A DNA stretch of 35,048 bases from Candidatus Peribacter sp. GTDB lineage: Bacteria; Patescibacteriota; Gracilibacteria; Peribacterales; Peribacteraceae. Positions 22,617 through 29,834 of this stretch are shown here, piece by piece. The translations under genes and the position numbers were made by a program. The notes beneath the pieces are model-generated. The model ran no database searches and was not told the DNA's origin. It worked only from the letters and a program-made list of their open reading frames with translations. Numbering within the stretch: the stretch's first letter is position 1; each line of letters starts with the position of its first letter. The DNA is taken from the NCBI GenBank assembly GCA_030647195.1, contig JAUSKD010000036.1, positions 1-35,048 of the forward strand, written 5' to 3'.

Positions 22617-23111
22617 TTACTTCTGCCGTTCAAAAAACAAAAAATCCATCGCGAACGCATTCTCTTTGTCCGCAGGAAAAGACGCACGGCTCACCTCTTT
22701 CCACTCCTGCGTCGGAAAAGGAGGAAAGAACGAATCCGCATCCGGCGAAACGTGGACGCGGGTGAAGTACACACGATCGACCATCGGAAGCATGGCCGCG
22801 TAGATCATTCCCCCGCCGATCACAAAGGCTTCGATCTCGCCCGATGCGCGTGCAACTGCGATCGCATCTTCCGGTGAACCCACCACCGTGCACCCTTCGA
22901 TCTTCAGGCCGGGAACATTTGAAACGACAATATTGAGACGTTTGGGAAGAGGCCGCCCGATGGATTCGTACGTCCGCTGTCCCATGATCACCGCATGCCC
23001 CTGCGTCGTCTCGCGAAAGTGCTTCATGTCACGCGGCAGATCCCAGAGCAGCTGATTTCTGGCTCCGATAGCCCCGTTCTCCGCCACGGCAACGATCATC
23101 GAAAGTATCAT
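22617..23111 (-). CDS. folA: Dihydrofolate reductase
   Basis: The 164-residue enzyme reduces dihydrofolate to tetrahydrofolate with NADPH. Visible hallmarks are MIVAVAENGAIGARNQLLWDLPRDMKHF (substrate-binding Trp and Asp), VIMGQRTYESIGRPLPKR, and the NADPH-binding FVIGGGMIYAAMLP. The length is normal. Its ATG overlaps the stop of the upstream SET gene (ATGA), and that gene in turn overlaps thyA, so the three form one operon serving dTMP synthesis, in which DHFR regenerates the folate oxidised by ThyA. Confidence 0.96.
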   Translation of the reverse strand: MILSMIVAVAENGAIGARNQLLWDLPRDMKHFRETTQGHAVIMGQRTYESIGRPLPKRLNIVVSNVPGLKIEGCTVVGSPEDAIAVARASGEIEAFVIGGGMIYAAMLPMVDRVYFTRVHVSPDADSFFPPFPTQEWKEVSRASFPADKENAFAMDFLFFERQK

Positions 23112-23518
23112 GATGCGGAAAAGGAACCCGTAAAATCTTCATCGAAAGCGGAGTAGTCGACCGTCAGTTCCTCACGCGGGGCGATATCGCGTGCCGCAAT
23201 GTCCGGACCATCTCCCTGAACAATAAGCACCGCCGGATGGTCAGAGTGATTCATGAACCGGGCATCATCCGCAGGCAGGACATAGGTATCGGTTTTGGCG
23301 ATCCTGTAGGCATATTTCAGCATGGTTGCCCGCATGGAAGGAGGGAGCTTGCGAATGGACTCGCCGGGAATCTCCAGATCAAAACCCTGTGTGAATTCCC
23401 AAACGGGCGTTCCTTTTTTGATGCGCTCCGCTGCAAAGACGCCAATGCCCTCGATCGGGCTAACGCCGATGGTTGTGGGAACGAGGAGCAAAAAAATGAA
23501 AAGAAGATCCGTACTCAA
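23108..23518 (-). CDS. SET domain protein
   Basis: The small protein (about 136 residues) is nearly all SET domain: [27 protein letters not shown] (SAM-binding strand), [10 protein letters not shown] (the NHS motif of the pseudoknot) and [10 protein letters not shown] with the catalytic Tyr. Such stand-alone SET proteins methylate lysines of proteins such as ribosomal proteins or histone-like proteins, but some are non-catalytic. The start is uncertain: TTG 23518 overlaps the thyA TGA by four bases, GTG 23548 would overlap by 34. It is sandwiched between thyA and folA with overlapping ends, so all three should be co-expressed. Confidence 0.82.
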   Translation of the reverse strand: MSTDLLFIFLLLVPTTIGVSPIEGIGVFAAERIKKGTPVWEFTQGFDLEIPGESIRKLPPSMRATMLKYAYRIAKTDTYVLPADDARFMNHSDHPAVLIVQGDGPDIAARDIAPREELTVDYSAFDEDFTGSFSAS

Positions 23519-24333
23519 ACTGCAATCGGTGCTTTGATGGCGGGACACGGATCGTAGTTGAGAATCTGAAAGTCACCGAACGTGAAGCCAAAGATGGACT
23601 GCGCTTCCGGATTGAGCTGAAGCTGCGGGAGCGGCCTTGGTTCACGTGTGAGTTGTTCGCGCGCCTGATCCAGATGATTGGAATACAGGTGCAGATCGCC
23701 GAATGTGTGGACGAAATCCCCCACTTCAAGACCCGTCACCTGCGCCACCATGTGCGTGAGAAAGCTGTAGGAGGCAATGTTGAAGGGCACGCCCAGAAAG
23801 AGATCCGCGCTGCGCTGGTAGAGCTGGCAGCTGAGCTTGCCGTTCACCACGTAAAATTGGAAGAGACAGTGGCAGGGCGCCAGCGCCATCTTGCCGCGTT
23901 TCACGTTTTCCTGCGGCTTAATGAGGCCGTCGGGAATCAGGGGAGGATTCCATGCCGAGACGATCAACCGACGCGAGTCGGGATTGCGCTTGATCTCGTC
24001 CACCACCCACTGGATCTGGTCGGTCCCGTTGAAATCGCGCCACTGCTTTCCGTAGAGCGGTCCCAAGTCTCCGTTCTCATCCGCCCACTCGTCCCAGATG
24101 GAAACGCCGTTGTCCTTGAGGGAACGGATATTCGTCTCGCCGCGCAAAAACCACAGAAGCTCATGAATGATGGAGCGCGTGTGGAGCTTCTTCGTCGTGG
24201 GGAGCGGGAACCCCTGACGAAGATCAAACCGCATCTGCGCCCCGAAGACCGAAATCGTGCCGGTACCGGTGCGGTCGGACTTCCGGGTGCCGTTCTCGAG
24301 AACATGCTGGAGGAGATCGAGGTACTGCTGCAT
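23515..24333 (-). CDS. thyA: Thymidylate synthase
   Basis: The 272-residue enzyme methylates dUMP to dTMP using methylene-tetrahydrofolate. Clear motifs are [19 protein letters not shown] (dUMP phosphate loop), [23 protein letters not shown] with the catalytic cysteine, [19 protein letters not shown] and the terminal GDFQI. It is the first gene of a thyA-SET-folA operon. TAGGAT lies 8 bases before the ATG, so the message may be leaderless; the heptamer repeat D2 covers the upstream gap to the TrmB-type gene. Confidence 0.97.
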   Translation of the reverse strand: MQQYLDLLQHVLENGTRKSDRTGTGTISVFGAQMRFDLRQGFPLPTTKKLHTRSIIHELLWFLRGETNIRSLKDNGVSIWDEWADENGDLGPLYGKQWRDFNGTDQIQWVVDEIKRNPDSRRLIVSAWNPPLIPDGLIKPQENVKRGKMALAPCHCLFQFYVVNGKLSCQLYQRSADLFLGVPFNIASYSFLTHMVAQVTGLEVGDFVHTFGDLHLYSNHLDQAREQLTREPRPLPQLQLNPEAQSIFGFTFGDFQILNYDPCPAIKAPIAV

Positions 24334-24341
24334 GGGAGGCT

Positions 24342-24369
24342 ATCCTACAAGCTACAAGCTATCAGCTAC
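24342..24369 (+). repeat. Heptamer tandem repeat D, copy 2
   Basis: Units AAGCTAC, AAGCTAT, CAGCTAC in exact period 7, with a decayed unit on the left (GCTATCC). It is the same heptamer as at 13990-14024. It includes the TAG stop of the TrmB-like gene and the upstream region of thyA. Confidence 0.7.
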
Positions 24370-25112
24370 AAGGTCTTGGCATACAGCCACGCCATCTCAA
24401 AAACCTGTTTCTGGGTCTCGGCGACCTCCACACTCTCGATGATCACGCCAAACACGTGATCGGCGGAGCCGAATGAGCAAATCGCCACCTTGTGGTCGTA
24501 AATGTTGATCTCGTTCTGAAAATCGAAGTCCCGGGAGGGAACCAGCCGGATTTCACGCAGCCGCTTGCGGTCTTCTCCGTGTACCTTGCGGCCGGCCTCG
24601 TCGTCGGGAGCGATGCCCCGCAGCCGGATCCTGCGGCGCACGCGTTCCGCCACGTACTCCTCGTCATAATCGGGCCAGAAGCGCCGCACGACCGCAGAGT
24701 TGGCGAAGTTGAGGAGCTCACTTCTGGCCGTGAGGGTGTCTTCGTACACGCGGCGCACGCCCTCCCAGCCCTCAAAGAAGCGGATGACGGGACGCCGCTG
24801 GTCCTTGCCTTGCAGGCTTCTCAATTCCGGAAGCACACGCTGGAGCGCGTCGGCGTTCTTGCGCGCCTCGATGGCCAGATGCTCCGGAGGCACCGGTTGG
24901 TACCACTTGGCCCGCACCTTGCGCGAAACGGTCAAAAGCCCGCGCCGCGCCAGTCCCTCGAGTGTGTTGTACGCGGTGATGCGATTGAATTTCGTGGCTT
25001 TGGCATAAGCAGAAGCCGGAGCGGACCCGAGTGACAACCCCGCGAGGTAGAGCGCGGATTCCTTCTCATCGAGCCCGATGGACCGGAGGATGTGCAGCAG
25101 GTCTGCGGCCAT
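24366..25112 (-). CDS. TrmB family transcriptional regulator
   Basis: The 248-residue protein has an N-terminal winged helix: LLHILRSIGLDEKESALYLAGLSLG, then KFNRITAYNTLEGLARRGLLT, the recognition helix and wing typical of TrmB. A linker (EHLAIEARKNADALQRVLPEL, likely a coiled-coil dimer helix) leads to the C-terminal TrmB effector-like domain with VIRFFEGWEGVRRVYEDTL and IYDHKVAICSF. TrmB proteins often sense sugars and control sugar uptake and metabolism, but no sugar genes adjoin it. Its TATCCT -10 lies 6 bases before the ATG. Confidence 0.85.
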   Translation of the reverse strand: MAADLLHILRSIGLDEKESALYLAGLSLGSAPASAYAKATKFNRITAYNTLEGLARRGLLTVSRKVRAKWYQPVPPEHLAIEARKNADALQRVLPELRSLQGKDQRRPVIRFFEGWEGVRRVYEDTLTARSELLNFANSAVVRRFWPDYDEEYVAERVRRRIRLRGIAPDDEAGRKVHGEDRKRLREIRLVPSRDFDFQNEINIYDHKVAICSFGSADHVFGVIIESVEVAETQKQVFEMAWLYAKTL

Positions 25113-25118
25113 GGACAG

Positions 25119-25124
25119 AGGATA
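25119..25124 (-). promoter_or_regulatory. -10 hexamer of TrmB-like gene
   Basis: TATCCT on the minus strand is separated from the ATG at 25112 by 6 bases, the same hexamer and distance as for guaA. A leaderless transcript is predicted. Confidence 0.4.
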
Positions 25125-25149
25125 TTGATGTTGTCCAAAAAAACAACAA

Positions 25150-25350
25150 ACAACTCATGAAAAACAAATACACAAACAAAACCGTCTGGAAGGGAGGGAC
25201 CGGAGGGGAGGGAAACCCGCAGGTTTCCCGCCCAGCTTGGGTTAGGAAGGTGACGGGGGTGTCGGGGGGCTGAGGGAACCGAACCCGCCCGAACGTACCG
25301 ACGTTCGGTACGGGCGTGGCAAGGTTCCTTAAGCCCCCTGACAAAAGAAA
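25150..25350 (+). repeat. Structured intergenic repeat B, copy 2
   Basis: Second copy of the element at 22375-22575. The GGGAAACC/GGTTTCCC stem here is closed by a tight loop without insert, while the long terminal stem is extended to about 20 bp (GTCGGGGGGCTGAGGGAACC with GGTTCCTTAAGCCCCCTGAC, one mismatch) and capped by an extra hairpin CGCCCGAACG ... CGTTCGG-type insert that copy 1 lacks. On the minus strand it starts about 16 bases after the nth stop codon. The spacer between nth and the TrmB-like gene contains nothing else. Confidence 0.85.
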
Positions 25351-25365
25351 TGACAAAACGCATAA

Positions 25366-26025
25366 TCACCTCCCGGCCAAATCCCGCTTCCCCGTCACAA
25401 GCGACGATGGGCACTTCCTCCTGAAAACGCATTGTTCACACTTTCTCCTCTGCCCCGTACAGACCGCCCGCCCATGACTGATGAAGAGCGCATTCATCCT
25501 CCCCCACTCCTTGCGCGGAAAAAGCTTCATCAGATCTTGTTCCACGCGCTGCGGTGTCTTCCCTTTTGAGAGCCCGAGCCTCCGTGCCACGCGGAACACG
25601 TGCGTATCCACCGCAATTCCCTCGTTCTTCCCAAAAGCCCCATAGAGAACAATGCAGGCAGTCTTGCGGCCGACACCCGGGAGCGCAGTGAGTTCTTCCA
25701 TCGTCCGCGGGACTGCTCCGCCATGCTCCTTCTTGAGCTTTTTGCAGAGTAAGTGAATGTACTTCGCCTTGCTGCGGAAAGTCCCGCAGGAATGAATGAG
25801 TCGCTCCAGTTCCCGGCGCGAAAGCGCGAGGTAATCCTGCACGGTTCGGCACCGGCGAAAGAGCTCTGGCGTGACACGATTCACCTGCACATCGGTGCAG
25901 CGTGCAGAAAGGATCGTCGCGATGAGCAGATCGATCGGCGTTGCCCAGTGCAGGAATGATTTCGGCGGATGGTAGAGCCGCTTGAGTGAACGGAGCACAT
26001 CGTTCGCGGAGGGAGTGGAAGCCAC
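25366..26025 (-). CDS. nth: Endonuclease III
   Basis: The 219-residue DNA glycosylase/AP lyase removes oxidised pyrimidines in base excision repair. It shows LLIATILSARCTDVQVNRVTP, the helix-hairpin-helix LPGVGRKTACIVL with the catalytic Lys, VDTHVFRVARRLGL with the catalytic Asp, and a complete C-terminal Fe-S motif C-x6-C-x2-C-x5-C (CTGQRRKCEQCVFRRKC). GTG 26025 was chosen because it gives the usual family length; the frame remains open upstream but there runs antisense to the exonuclease gene. It is divergent from that exonuclease, sharing a 96-bp promoter region. Confidence 0.94.
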   Translation of the reverse strand: MASTPSANDVLRSLKRLYHPPKSFLHWATPIDLLIATILSARCTDVQVNRVTPELFRRCRTVQDYLALSRRELERLIHSCGTFRSKAKYIHLLCKKLKKEHGGAVPRTMEELTALPGVGRKTACIVLYGAFGKNEGIAVDTHVFRVARRLGLSKGKTPQRVEQDLMKLFPRKEWGRMNALFISHGRAVCTGQRRKCEQCVFRRKCPSSLVTGKRDLAGR

Positions 26026-26082
26026 GGTGCCAGTATGGAACACTCGCCTTCCGGACGGAAGGAGAGCGTCAAGTGAACTCGT

Positions 26083-26112
26083 CTGGCAGAGCCCGGGGGG
26101 AGCGTCTATAGT
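26083..26112 (+). promoter_or_regulatory. Promoter of exonuclease gene
   Basis: CTGGCA (26083-26088), 18-bp spacer, TATAGT (26107-26112). The -10 ends 9 bases before the ATG at 26122, so the transcript has at most a few untranslated bases. Confidence 0.45.
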
Positions 26113-26121
26113 CACGTCCCC

Positions 26122-26697
26122 ATGCTTCCTGCATTCACGGTTTTTGACGTGGAGACCACCGGCTTGGACCCGCGTCAGGGCCACAGAATTCTCGAGATCG
26201 CCGGAGTGCGTGTGGAAGGAGGAAAGATTCTCGAAGACAGGGTATTTTCGCAATTGGTGAACCCCGAGCGGGCCATCCCCTGGGAGGCGAAGAGCATCAA
26301 TAAAATCAGTGACGAGGAGGTGCAGACCGCCCCGACGATCGACGTGGTGCTGCCGACATTTCTGGAGTTTGCACAGGGCTCCCTGTTGGTCGCGCACAAT
26401 GCGGAATTCGATATGGGGTTCCTCCACCGCGAGAAGGAATGTTGTTGGGGATACATCGACCTCCCGGAATGTTTCTGCACCATGCACTTGAGCCAGGCAC
26501 TCTTTCCGCATGAATTCAGACATAATCTGGATGTTGTCTCTCTGAGACTCGGCCTGACCATCCCCGCCCAGCGCCACCGCGCGCTGCCGGATGTTCTGGT
26601 GACGGCACAGGCGCTGCTGAAGATGCTCGAAACCGGACATATCGATTCTATCGAAGAATTGCGAAAGAAGGCCTCCATTCGCCAATTAGTCGCATAA
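26122..26697 (+). CDS. dnaQ: DEDDh 3'-5' exonuclease (DnaQ/epsilon-like)
   Basis: The 191-residue nuclease carries the Exo I motif FDVETTGLD (Asp9, Glu11), Exo II HNAEFDMGFL, and Exo III-epsilon HRALPDVLVTAQALL with the catalytic His and Asp, so all four DEDD acids and the His are present. It corresponds to the proofreading subunit of DNA polymerase III or a related free-standing exonuclease; no clamp-binding tail is obvious, and a PolC-type exonuclease relation is equally possible. The short pyrimidine-rich segment before the ATG lacks an SD. Confidence 0.88.
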   Translation: MLPAFTVFDVETTGLDPRQGHRILEIAGVRVEGGKILEDRVFSQLVNPERAIPWEAKSINKISDEEVQTAPTIDVVLPTFLEFAQGSLLVAHNAEFDMGFLHREKECCWGYIDLPECFCTMHLSQALFPHEFRHNLDVVSLRLGLTIPAQRHRALPDVLVTAQALLKMLETGHIDSIEELRKKASIRQLVA

Positions 26698-26727
26698 TTC
26701 CAAACTCCGCAAAGAAAATGCGCTATA

Positions 26728-26755
26728 CTGCCTTACGAGCAGGCAGCAATTTTTT
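26728..26755 (+). terminator. Weak terminator after exonuclease gene
   Basis: CTGCC/GGCAG, a 5-bp stem with a 9-nt loop, is followed by CAATTTTTT. It overlaps a TATACT hexamer (26724-26729) that could instead serve as the -10 of def, so the two roles compete. Confidence 0.35.
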
Positions 26756-26759
26756 AGCT

Positions 26760-26791
26760 CCCTACGCCCTACTCCTGGCCCTAACCCTATC
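26760..26791 (+). repeat. Hexamer CCCTAA-type tandem repeat E, copy 2
   Basis: Units CCCTAC, G, CCCTAC, TCCTGG, CCCTAA, CCCTAT, C, ending at the GTG of def. The order CCCTAC-TCCTRR-CCCTAA is the same as in the copy before secD. Confidence 0.8.
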
Positions 26792-27268
26792 GTGTCCGTC
26801 CTCCCCATCGAACAAGGCGCCGACAATCCGATCCTCCGCAAAAAAGGAGCGAAGGTGCGGGGAGTGACCAAGGCCCTGAAAAAGCTCATCAAAGATATGT
26901 ACGCGACGGTGAAAGCCGAAGACGGAGCCGGTCTGGCCGCTCCGCAGGTGGGACAGTCGCTGCAGCTGTGCCTTGCACTCGTCGAAGGCAGGATGACGGT
27001 GCTCATCAATCCCGACATCGTCTGGAAGAGCAAAGAGACAGAGGAGCAGGAGGAAGGCTGCCTGAGCCTGCCCAAGCTGCAGGTGCATGTGACGCGGCCG
27101 GTGACCATCACCGTGAAGTACCTGAACGAAAAGGGCCTGCCGGAAGAGCGCAAGCTCTCTGATTTCTCCGCCCGCACCGTGCAGCATGAGGTGGATCACC
27201 TGAACGGCGTATTGCTCGTGGATTACCTTCCGTCGGAAAAGAAGCTTCTGACGCGCCAAACCGCCTGA
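26792..27268 (+). CDS. def: Peptide deformylase
   Basis: The 158-residue metallo-hydrolase removes the formyl group from nascent protein N-termini. All three family motifs are present: GAGLAAPQVG, EGCLSLP (metal Cys) and QHEVDHLNGVL (two metal His and catalytic Glu). It starts with GTG directly after the hexamer repeat, with no SD. GatB follows after 41 bases on the same strand; both serve translation. Confidence 0.96.
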   Translation: MSVLPIEQGADNPILRKKGAKVRGVTKALKKLIKDMYATVKAEDGAGLAAPQVGQSLQLCLALVEGRMTVLINPDIVWKSKETEEQEEGCLSLPKLQVHVTRPVTITVKYLNEKGLPEERKLSDFSARTVQHEVDHLNGVLLVDYLPSEKKLLTRQTA

Positions 27269-27309
27269 AGCGATTGCGGAGGGAATCATGCTCCCGCTAC
27301 TCTTCTGTC

Positions 27310-28755
27310 ATGCCCCAACTGGAAGCGGTGATCGGCCTCGAAGTCCACGCGCAGATGAATACCAAGACGAAGATGTTCTGCGGGTGTGATAATGACGCGT
27401 TCGGCAAGGCACCGAATACCACCGTGTGCCCCGTCTGCATGGGATTCCCGGGAACGCTCCCCGTGCCGAATGAGGAGGCGATTCAAAAAGCGGTCAAGGC
27501 ATCACTCGCGATCGGCTGCGCCGTGGCGCCCTCATGCCACTTCGACCGCAAGCACTACTTCTACCCCGACCTGCCCGCGGGATTCCAGATTTCGCAGTAT
27601 GACTTTCCTCTGGCCAAAGGCGGAAAAGTGGATTTTGACCTCGTGGATGCAAGCGGCTCTGCAATAGGAGAACGCTCCTGCCGTATCACGCGGCTGCACA
27701 TGGAGAATGATGCGGGCAAGTTGAGCCATTACGGCAACAACACGCTCTGTGACTACAACCGTGCAGGGACGCCGCTCATGGAGATCGTCACCGAACCGGA
27801 TCTGAAGTCCGCGGAAGATGCCGTCGCCTTCGCGCAGGAACTCCGCCGCATTTTGATTTCCGTGGGAGCGAGCGACGCCGATATGTTCAAAGGCATGATG
27901 CGGTTTGATGCCAGTATCTCGCTCAAGGAAAAAGGGACAGAAAAGCTCAATCCCCGCAGCGAGATCAAGAACTTAAACTCCTTCAAGGCACTCGAAAAAG
28001 CGCTGCAGTATGAGGAAAAACGCCTGCGCGAACTGTGGGAGAAAGACAAAGGTCCTCTGCCGCACGACATCACCGTCGGCTGGCTGGATGACGAAGAAAA
28101 GACCCATGTCCTCCGCGACAAAGAAACTGCCGGCGATTACCGCTACTTCCCCGAACCCGATCTGCCGCCGCTCTCCTTCGATACCCCGGAATTGGAAAAA
28201 ATCCGCACCGCCCTGCCGCCGCTGCCGCGCGCGGAGAAGAAGAAGCTTTCGGATCTGGGGCTCACCGATGCCGAGGCGCAGCAGTTAAACGCGGACCCTG
28301 ATCTGAAAAAAATCTACGAAGCGGTGTTGGGACGGTTGAAGGACCCCAAGCGCGCTTCGGGCATCGTGATCACGCAGCTCACGGGATTCCTGAAAGCGGC
28401 GGGCAAGACCGTGCGGCAAGGCCCCGGTGCACAGGCCATGCTCGACCTGGTGGATGCGATTGAAAGCGGGAAGATCTCCGGCAGCAAAGGGAAGGAAGTG
28501 CTCGGCAAGATGGTGGAAACCGGCAAGTCCGCCCCCGAGATTATTGCGGATGAGGGGATGCGGCAGATCACGGATGAAGGCGCGCTGGATGCGCTCGTGG
28601 AGAAGGCCATCGCCGCGAACCCCAAGGCCGTTGAGTCGTACAAAAACGGCAAAACCCAGGCCCTCGGCGCGATTGTCGGCTGGGTGATGAAAGAGACGAA
28701 GGGGCAGGCCAGCCCGGAGAAGGTGAATGCAATCCTCCTCAAAAAAATCGTTTAA
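27310..28755 (+). CDS. gatB: Asp/Glu-tRNA amidotransferase subunit B
   Basis: The 481-residue subunit of GatCAB activates Glu-tRNA(Gln) or Asp-tRNA(Asn) for amidation. It starts at ATG 27310 with the invariant VIGLEVHAQMNTKTKMFCGC, whose two Cys with CPVCMGFPG form the zinc site. YFYPDLP, RITRLHMENDAGK, DYNRAGTPLMEIVTEPD and DYRYFPEPDLPP follow. The C-terminal YqeY-like helical domain (KETKGQASPEKVNAIL) is intact, so the protein is full length. gatA and gatC are not in the window. Confidence 0.96.
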   Translation: MPQLEAVIGLEVHAQMNTKTKMFCGCDNDAFGKAPNTTVCPVCMGFPGTLPVPNEEAIQKAVKASLAIGCAVAPSCHFDRKHYFYPDLPAGFQISQYDFPLAKGGKVDFDLVDASGSAIGERSCRITRLHMENDAGKLSHYGNNTLCDYNRAGTPLMEIVTEPDLKSAEDAVAFAQELRRILISVGASDADMFKGMMRFDASISLKEKGTEKLNPRSEIKNLNSFKALEKALQYEEKRLRELWEKDKGPLPHDITVGWLDDEEKTHVLRDKETAGDYRYFPEPDLPPLSFDTPELEKIRTALPPLPRAEKKKLSDLGLTDAEAQQLNADPDLKKIYEAVLGRLKDPKRASGIVITQLTGFLKAAGKTVRQGPGAQAMLDLVDAIESGKISGSKGKEVLGKMVETGKSAPEIIADEGMRQITDEGALDALVEKAIAANPKAVESYKNGKTQALGAIVGWVMKETKGQASPEKVNAILLKKIV

Positions 28756-28759
28756 AATT

Positions 28760-28783
28760 CCCGGGAGTCCTGTGACTCCCGGG
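28760..28783. terminator. Perfect 10-bp hairpin between gatB and small Cys-rich gene
   Basis: CCCGGGAGTC and GACTCCCGGG pair around a 4-nt loop, 4 bases after the gatB stop. Palindromes AGCTGCA/TGCAGCT (28791-28805) and CTGCGGA/TCCGCAG (28813-28832) follow, the latter covering the stop of the minus-strand peptide gene. Together they probably end both convergent transcripts, although T runs are short. Confidence 0.55.
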
Positions 28784-28822
28784 CGTCTCGAGCTGCAATG
28801 CAGCTATTGTTCCTGCGGACGA

Positions 28823-28990
28823 CTATCCGCAGCAGCATCCGTGGCAACCACCGGCGGCGATACAGCCGTCACAGGGTGACGACCGACCACACGGGGTAGC
28901 AGCCTTCCGCGTACTCTGTGCCCTTTTCGGCTGCTTTATCTTGGCAGCCTTTTTCTTGACCTTGGGAGCCGCATTTTTCTTCGTGGCCAT
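28823..28990 (-). CDS. 55-residue Lys/Ala- and Cys-rich peptide
   Basis: The first ~32 residues are a basic Lys/Ala stretch (ATKKNAAPKVKKKAAKIKQP, then KRAQSTRKAAT) resembling histone H1-like tails; the last ~22 hold seven cysteines (PCGRSSPCDGC, GGCHGCCCG). There is no signal peptide. The gene is below common length cut-offs but has the best expression signals of the window: AGGAGG 11 bases before ATG 28990 and a TTGACA/TATATT promoter upstream. Possibilities, all inferred: a nucleic-acid-binding metal protein, a metallothionein-like peptide, or the precursor of a modified peptide, though no modifying enzyme is adjacent. It converges on gatB. Confidence 0.7.
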   Translation of the reverse strand: MATKKNAAPKVKKKAAKIKQPKRAQSTRKAATPCGRSSPCDGCIAAGGCHGCCCG

Positions 28991-29049
28991 GATTTTGAAA
29001 GCCTCCTGCAGAAAAAGGAGCGTGGTACTGGGAATACGAGACTTAGAGT

Positions 29050-29078
29050 AATATAAAATATATGTTCAATAATGTCAA
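29050..29078 (-). promoter_or_regulatory. Strong promoter of Cys-rich peptide gene
   Basis: On the minus strand TTGACA (29073-29078), 17-bp AT-rich spacer, TATATT (29050-29055). This is the closest match to consensus in the window. The ~50-nt leader holds AGGAGG (29002-29007), with a CTCC just upstream that could pair with it (CTCC-10 nt-GGAG). Confidence 0.7.
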
Positions 29079-29093
29079 TAACCTGCCACGTCC

Positions 29094-29126
29094 CCCAACT
29101 CCTTACCCCTACACCTAACCCTAACA
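29094..29126 (+). repeat. Hexamer CCCTAA-type tandem repeat E, copy 3
   Basis: CCTTAC, CCCTAC, ACCTAA, CCCTAA in period 6, ending at the efp stop codon. It again contains the CCCTAC-NCCTRR-CCCTAA order. Here it lies 3' of a minus-strand gene, so relative to the gene it reads as TTAGGG-type repeats. Confidence 0.75.
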
Positions 29127-29684
29127 TTACGCCTTCTTCATATATTCGCCGGTTTCCGTATTCACCTTCACCTTGTCACCCTCTGTAATGAAGAGAGGCA
29201 CCTGGACCGTGAGGCCGCTTTCCAGCTTGGCGGGTTTGCCACCGCCCGACGCCGTATCGCCCTTCACGCCCGGCTCCGTCTCGATGACCTTCAGATCCAC
29301 CGTGGAGGGCAGCTGAATGCCGATCGGATGCTCCTCGAACATCAGCGCATCCACTTCGCCTCCCTCAACCAGATACTGGACGGCATCGCCGAGCGTTTCT
29401 TTGTTGAGGAAAAACTGGTCATAGCTCTGCAGATCCATGAACGTGTACTGCTCGCCGTCATTGAAGAGGTACTGCACGCGGCGGTAGCCCACATCGGCCG
29501 GTTCCACCTGCTCACTGCCCTGAAAGTTCTTGGCAATCACCGCCCCCGTCTTCATGTTCTTCAGTTTGCACTGCATGTTCGCCTTGCTCTGGCTCTTGCG
29601 GCCGAATTGGGAGGCGACGATGAGATAGGGAATCCCGTCGAGTTGAATGGCGCGGCCCGGTTTGAGCTCTGTGATCACGTACAT
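29127..29684 (-). CDS. efp: Elongation factor P with unusual loop
   Basis: The 185-residue, three-domain OB-fold factor relieves ribosome stalling at polyproline. The fold is clear: ELKPGRAIQLDGIPYLIVAS, KLKNMKTGAV, QYLFNDGEQYTFMDLQSYDQF, IGIQLPSTVDLKVIETEPGVKGDTA, and a C-terminal ITEGDKVKVNTETGEYMKKA. The tip of domain I, usually PGKG with the modified Lys34 (or Arg32 in another group), reads GRKSQSKAN here, so the position aligned with Lys34 is Gln, with lysines two places to either side. The modification, if any, must differ. No EpmA, EpmB or EarP gene is in the window. Confidence 0.94.
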   Translation of the reverse strand: MYVITELKPGRAIQLDGIPYLIVASQFGRKSQSKANMQCKLKNMKTGAVIAKNFQGSEQVEPADVGYRRVQYLFNDGEQYTFMDLQSYDQFFLNKETLGDAVQYLVEGGEVDALMFEEHPIGIQLPSTVDLKVIETEPGVKGDTASGGGKPAKLESGLTVQVPLFITEGDKVKVNTETGEYMKKA

Positions 29685-29724
29685 GGTGAAAGAACGTTAG
29701 CGGATTGCCACACTGGAGGGCAAG

Positions 29725-29834
29725 AACGGGAAGACGAAAATCGGGAACTGGGGAAATAGGGAAATCGGAACATATTGCGAAAAGCTCTGCGAATTAATCC
29801 TCGTTCTCTAGTTCCCGCACCCTCGTTCCCTCAC
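29725..29834 (-). repeat. Octamer inverted repeat C, copy 2
   Basis: Read on the minus strand it starts right behind the stop of the FecR-type gene: a G-rich arm (GAGGGAACGAGGGTGCGGGA, ACTAGAGAAC), a centre containing TTCGCAGA, and a C/T arm with GATTTCCC, TATTTCCC, CAGTTCCC in period 8. Arrangement, centre motif and position behind a stop codon match copy 1 at 14841-14928. It occupies the gap between this gene and efp. Confidence 0.7.

Noticed and set aside
22375-25350. CRISPR array from repeated blocks
   Set aside because: Only two long copies 2.8 kb apart with genes between; no short regular repeats, spacers or cas genes.
26026-26685. Upstream extension of the nth frame to 26685
   Set aside because: Antisense to the dnaQ-like gene; endonuclease III of normal length starts at GTG 26025.
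28936-29127. 63-residue ORF overlapping the Cys-rich peptide
   Set aside because: It is out of frame with the peptide that has a proper promoter and SD, and includes the promoter itself as coding sequence.
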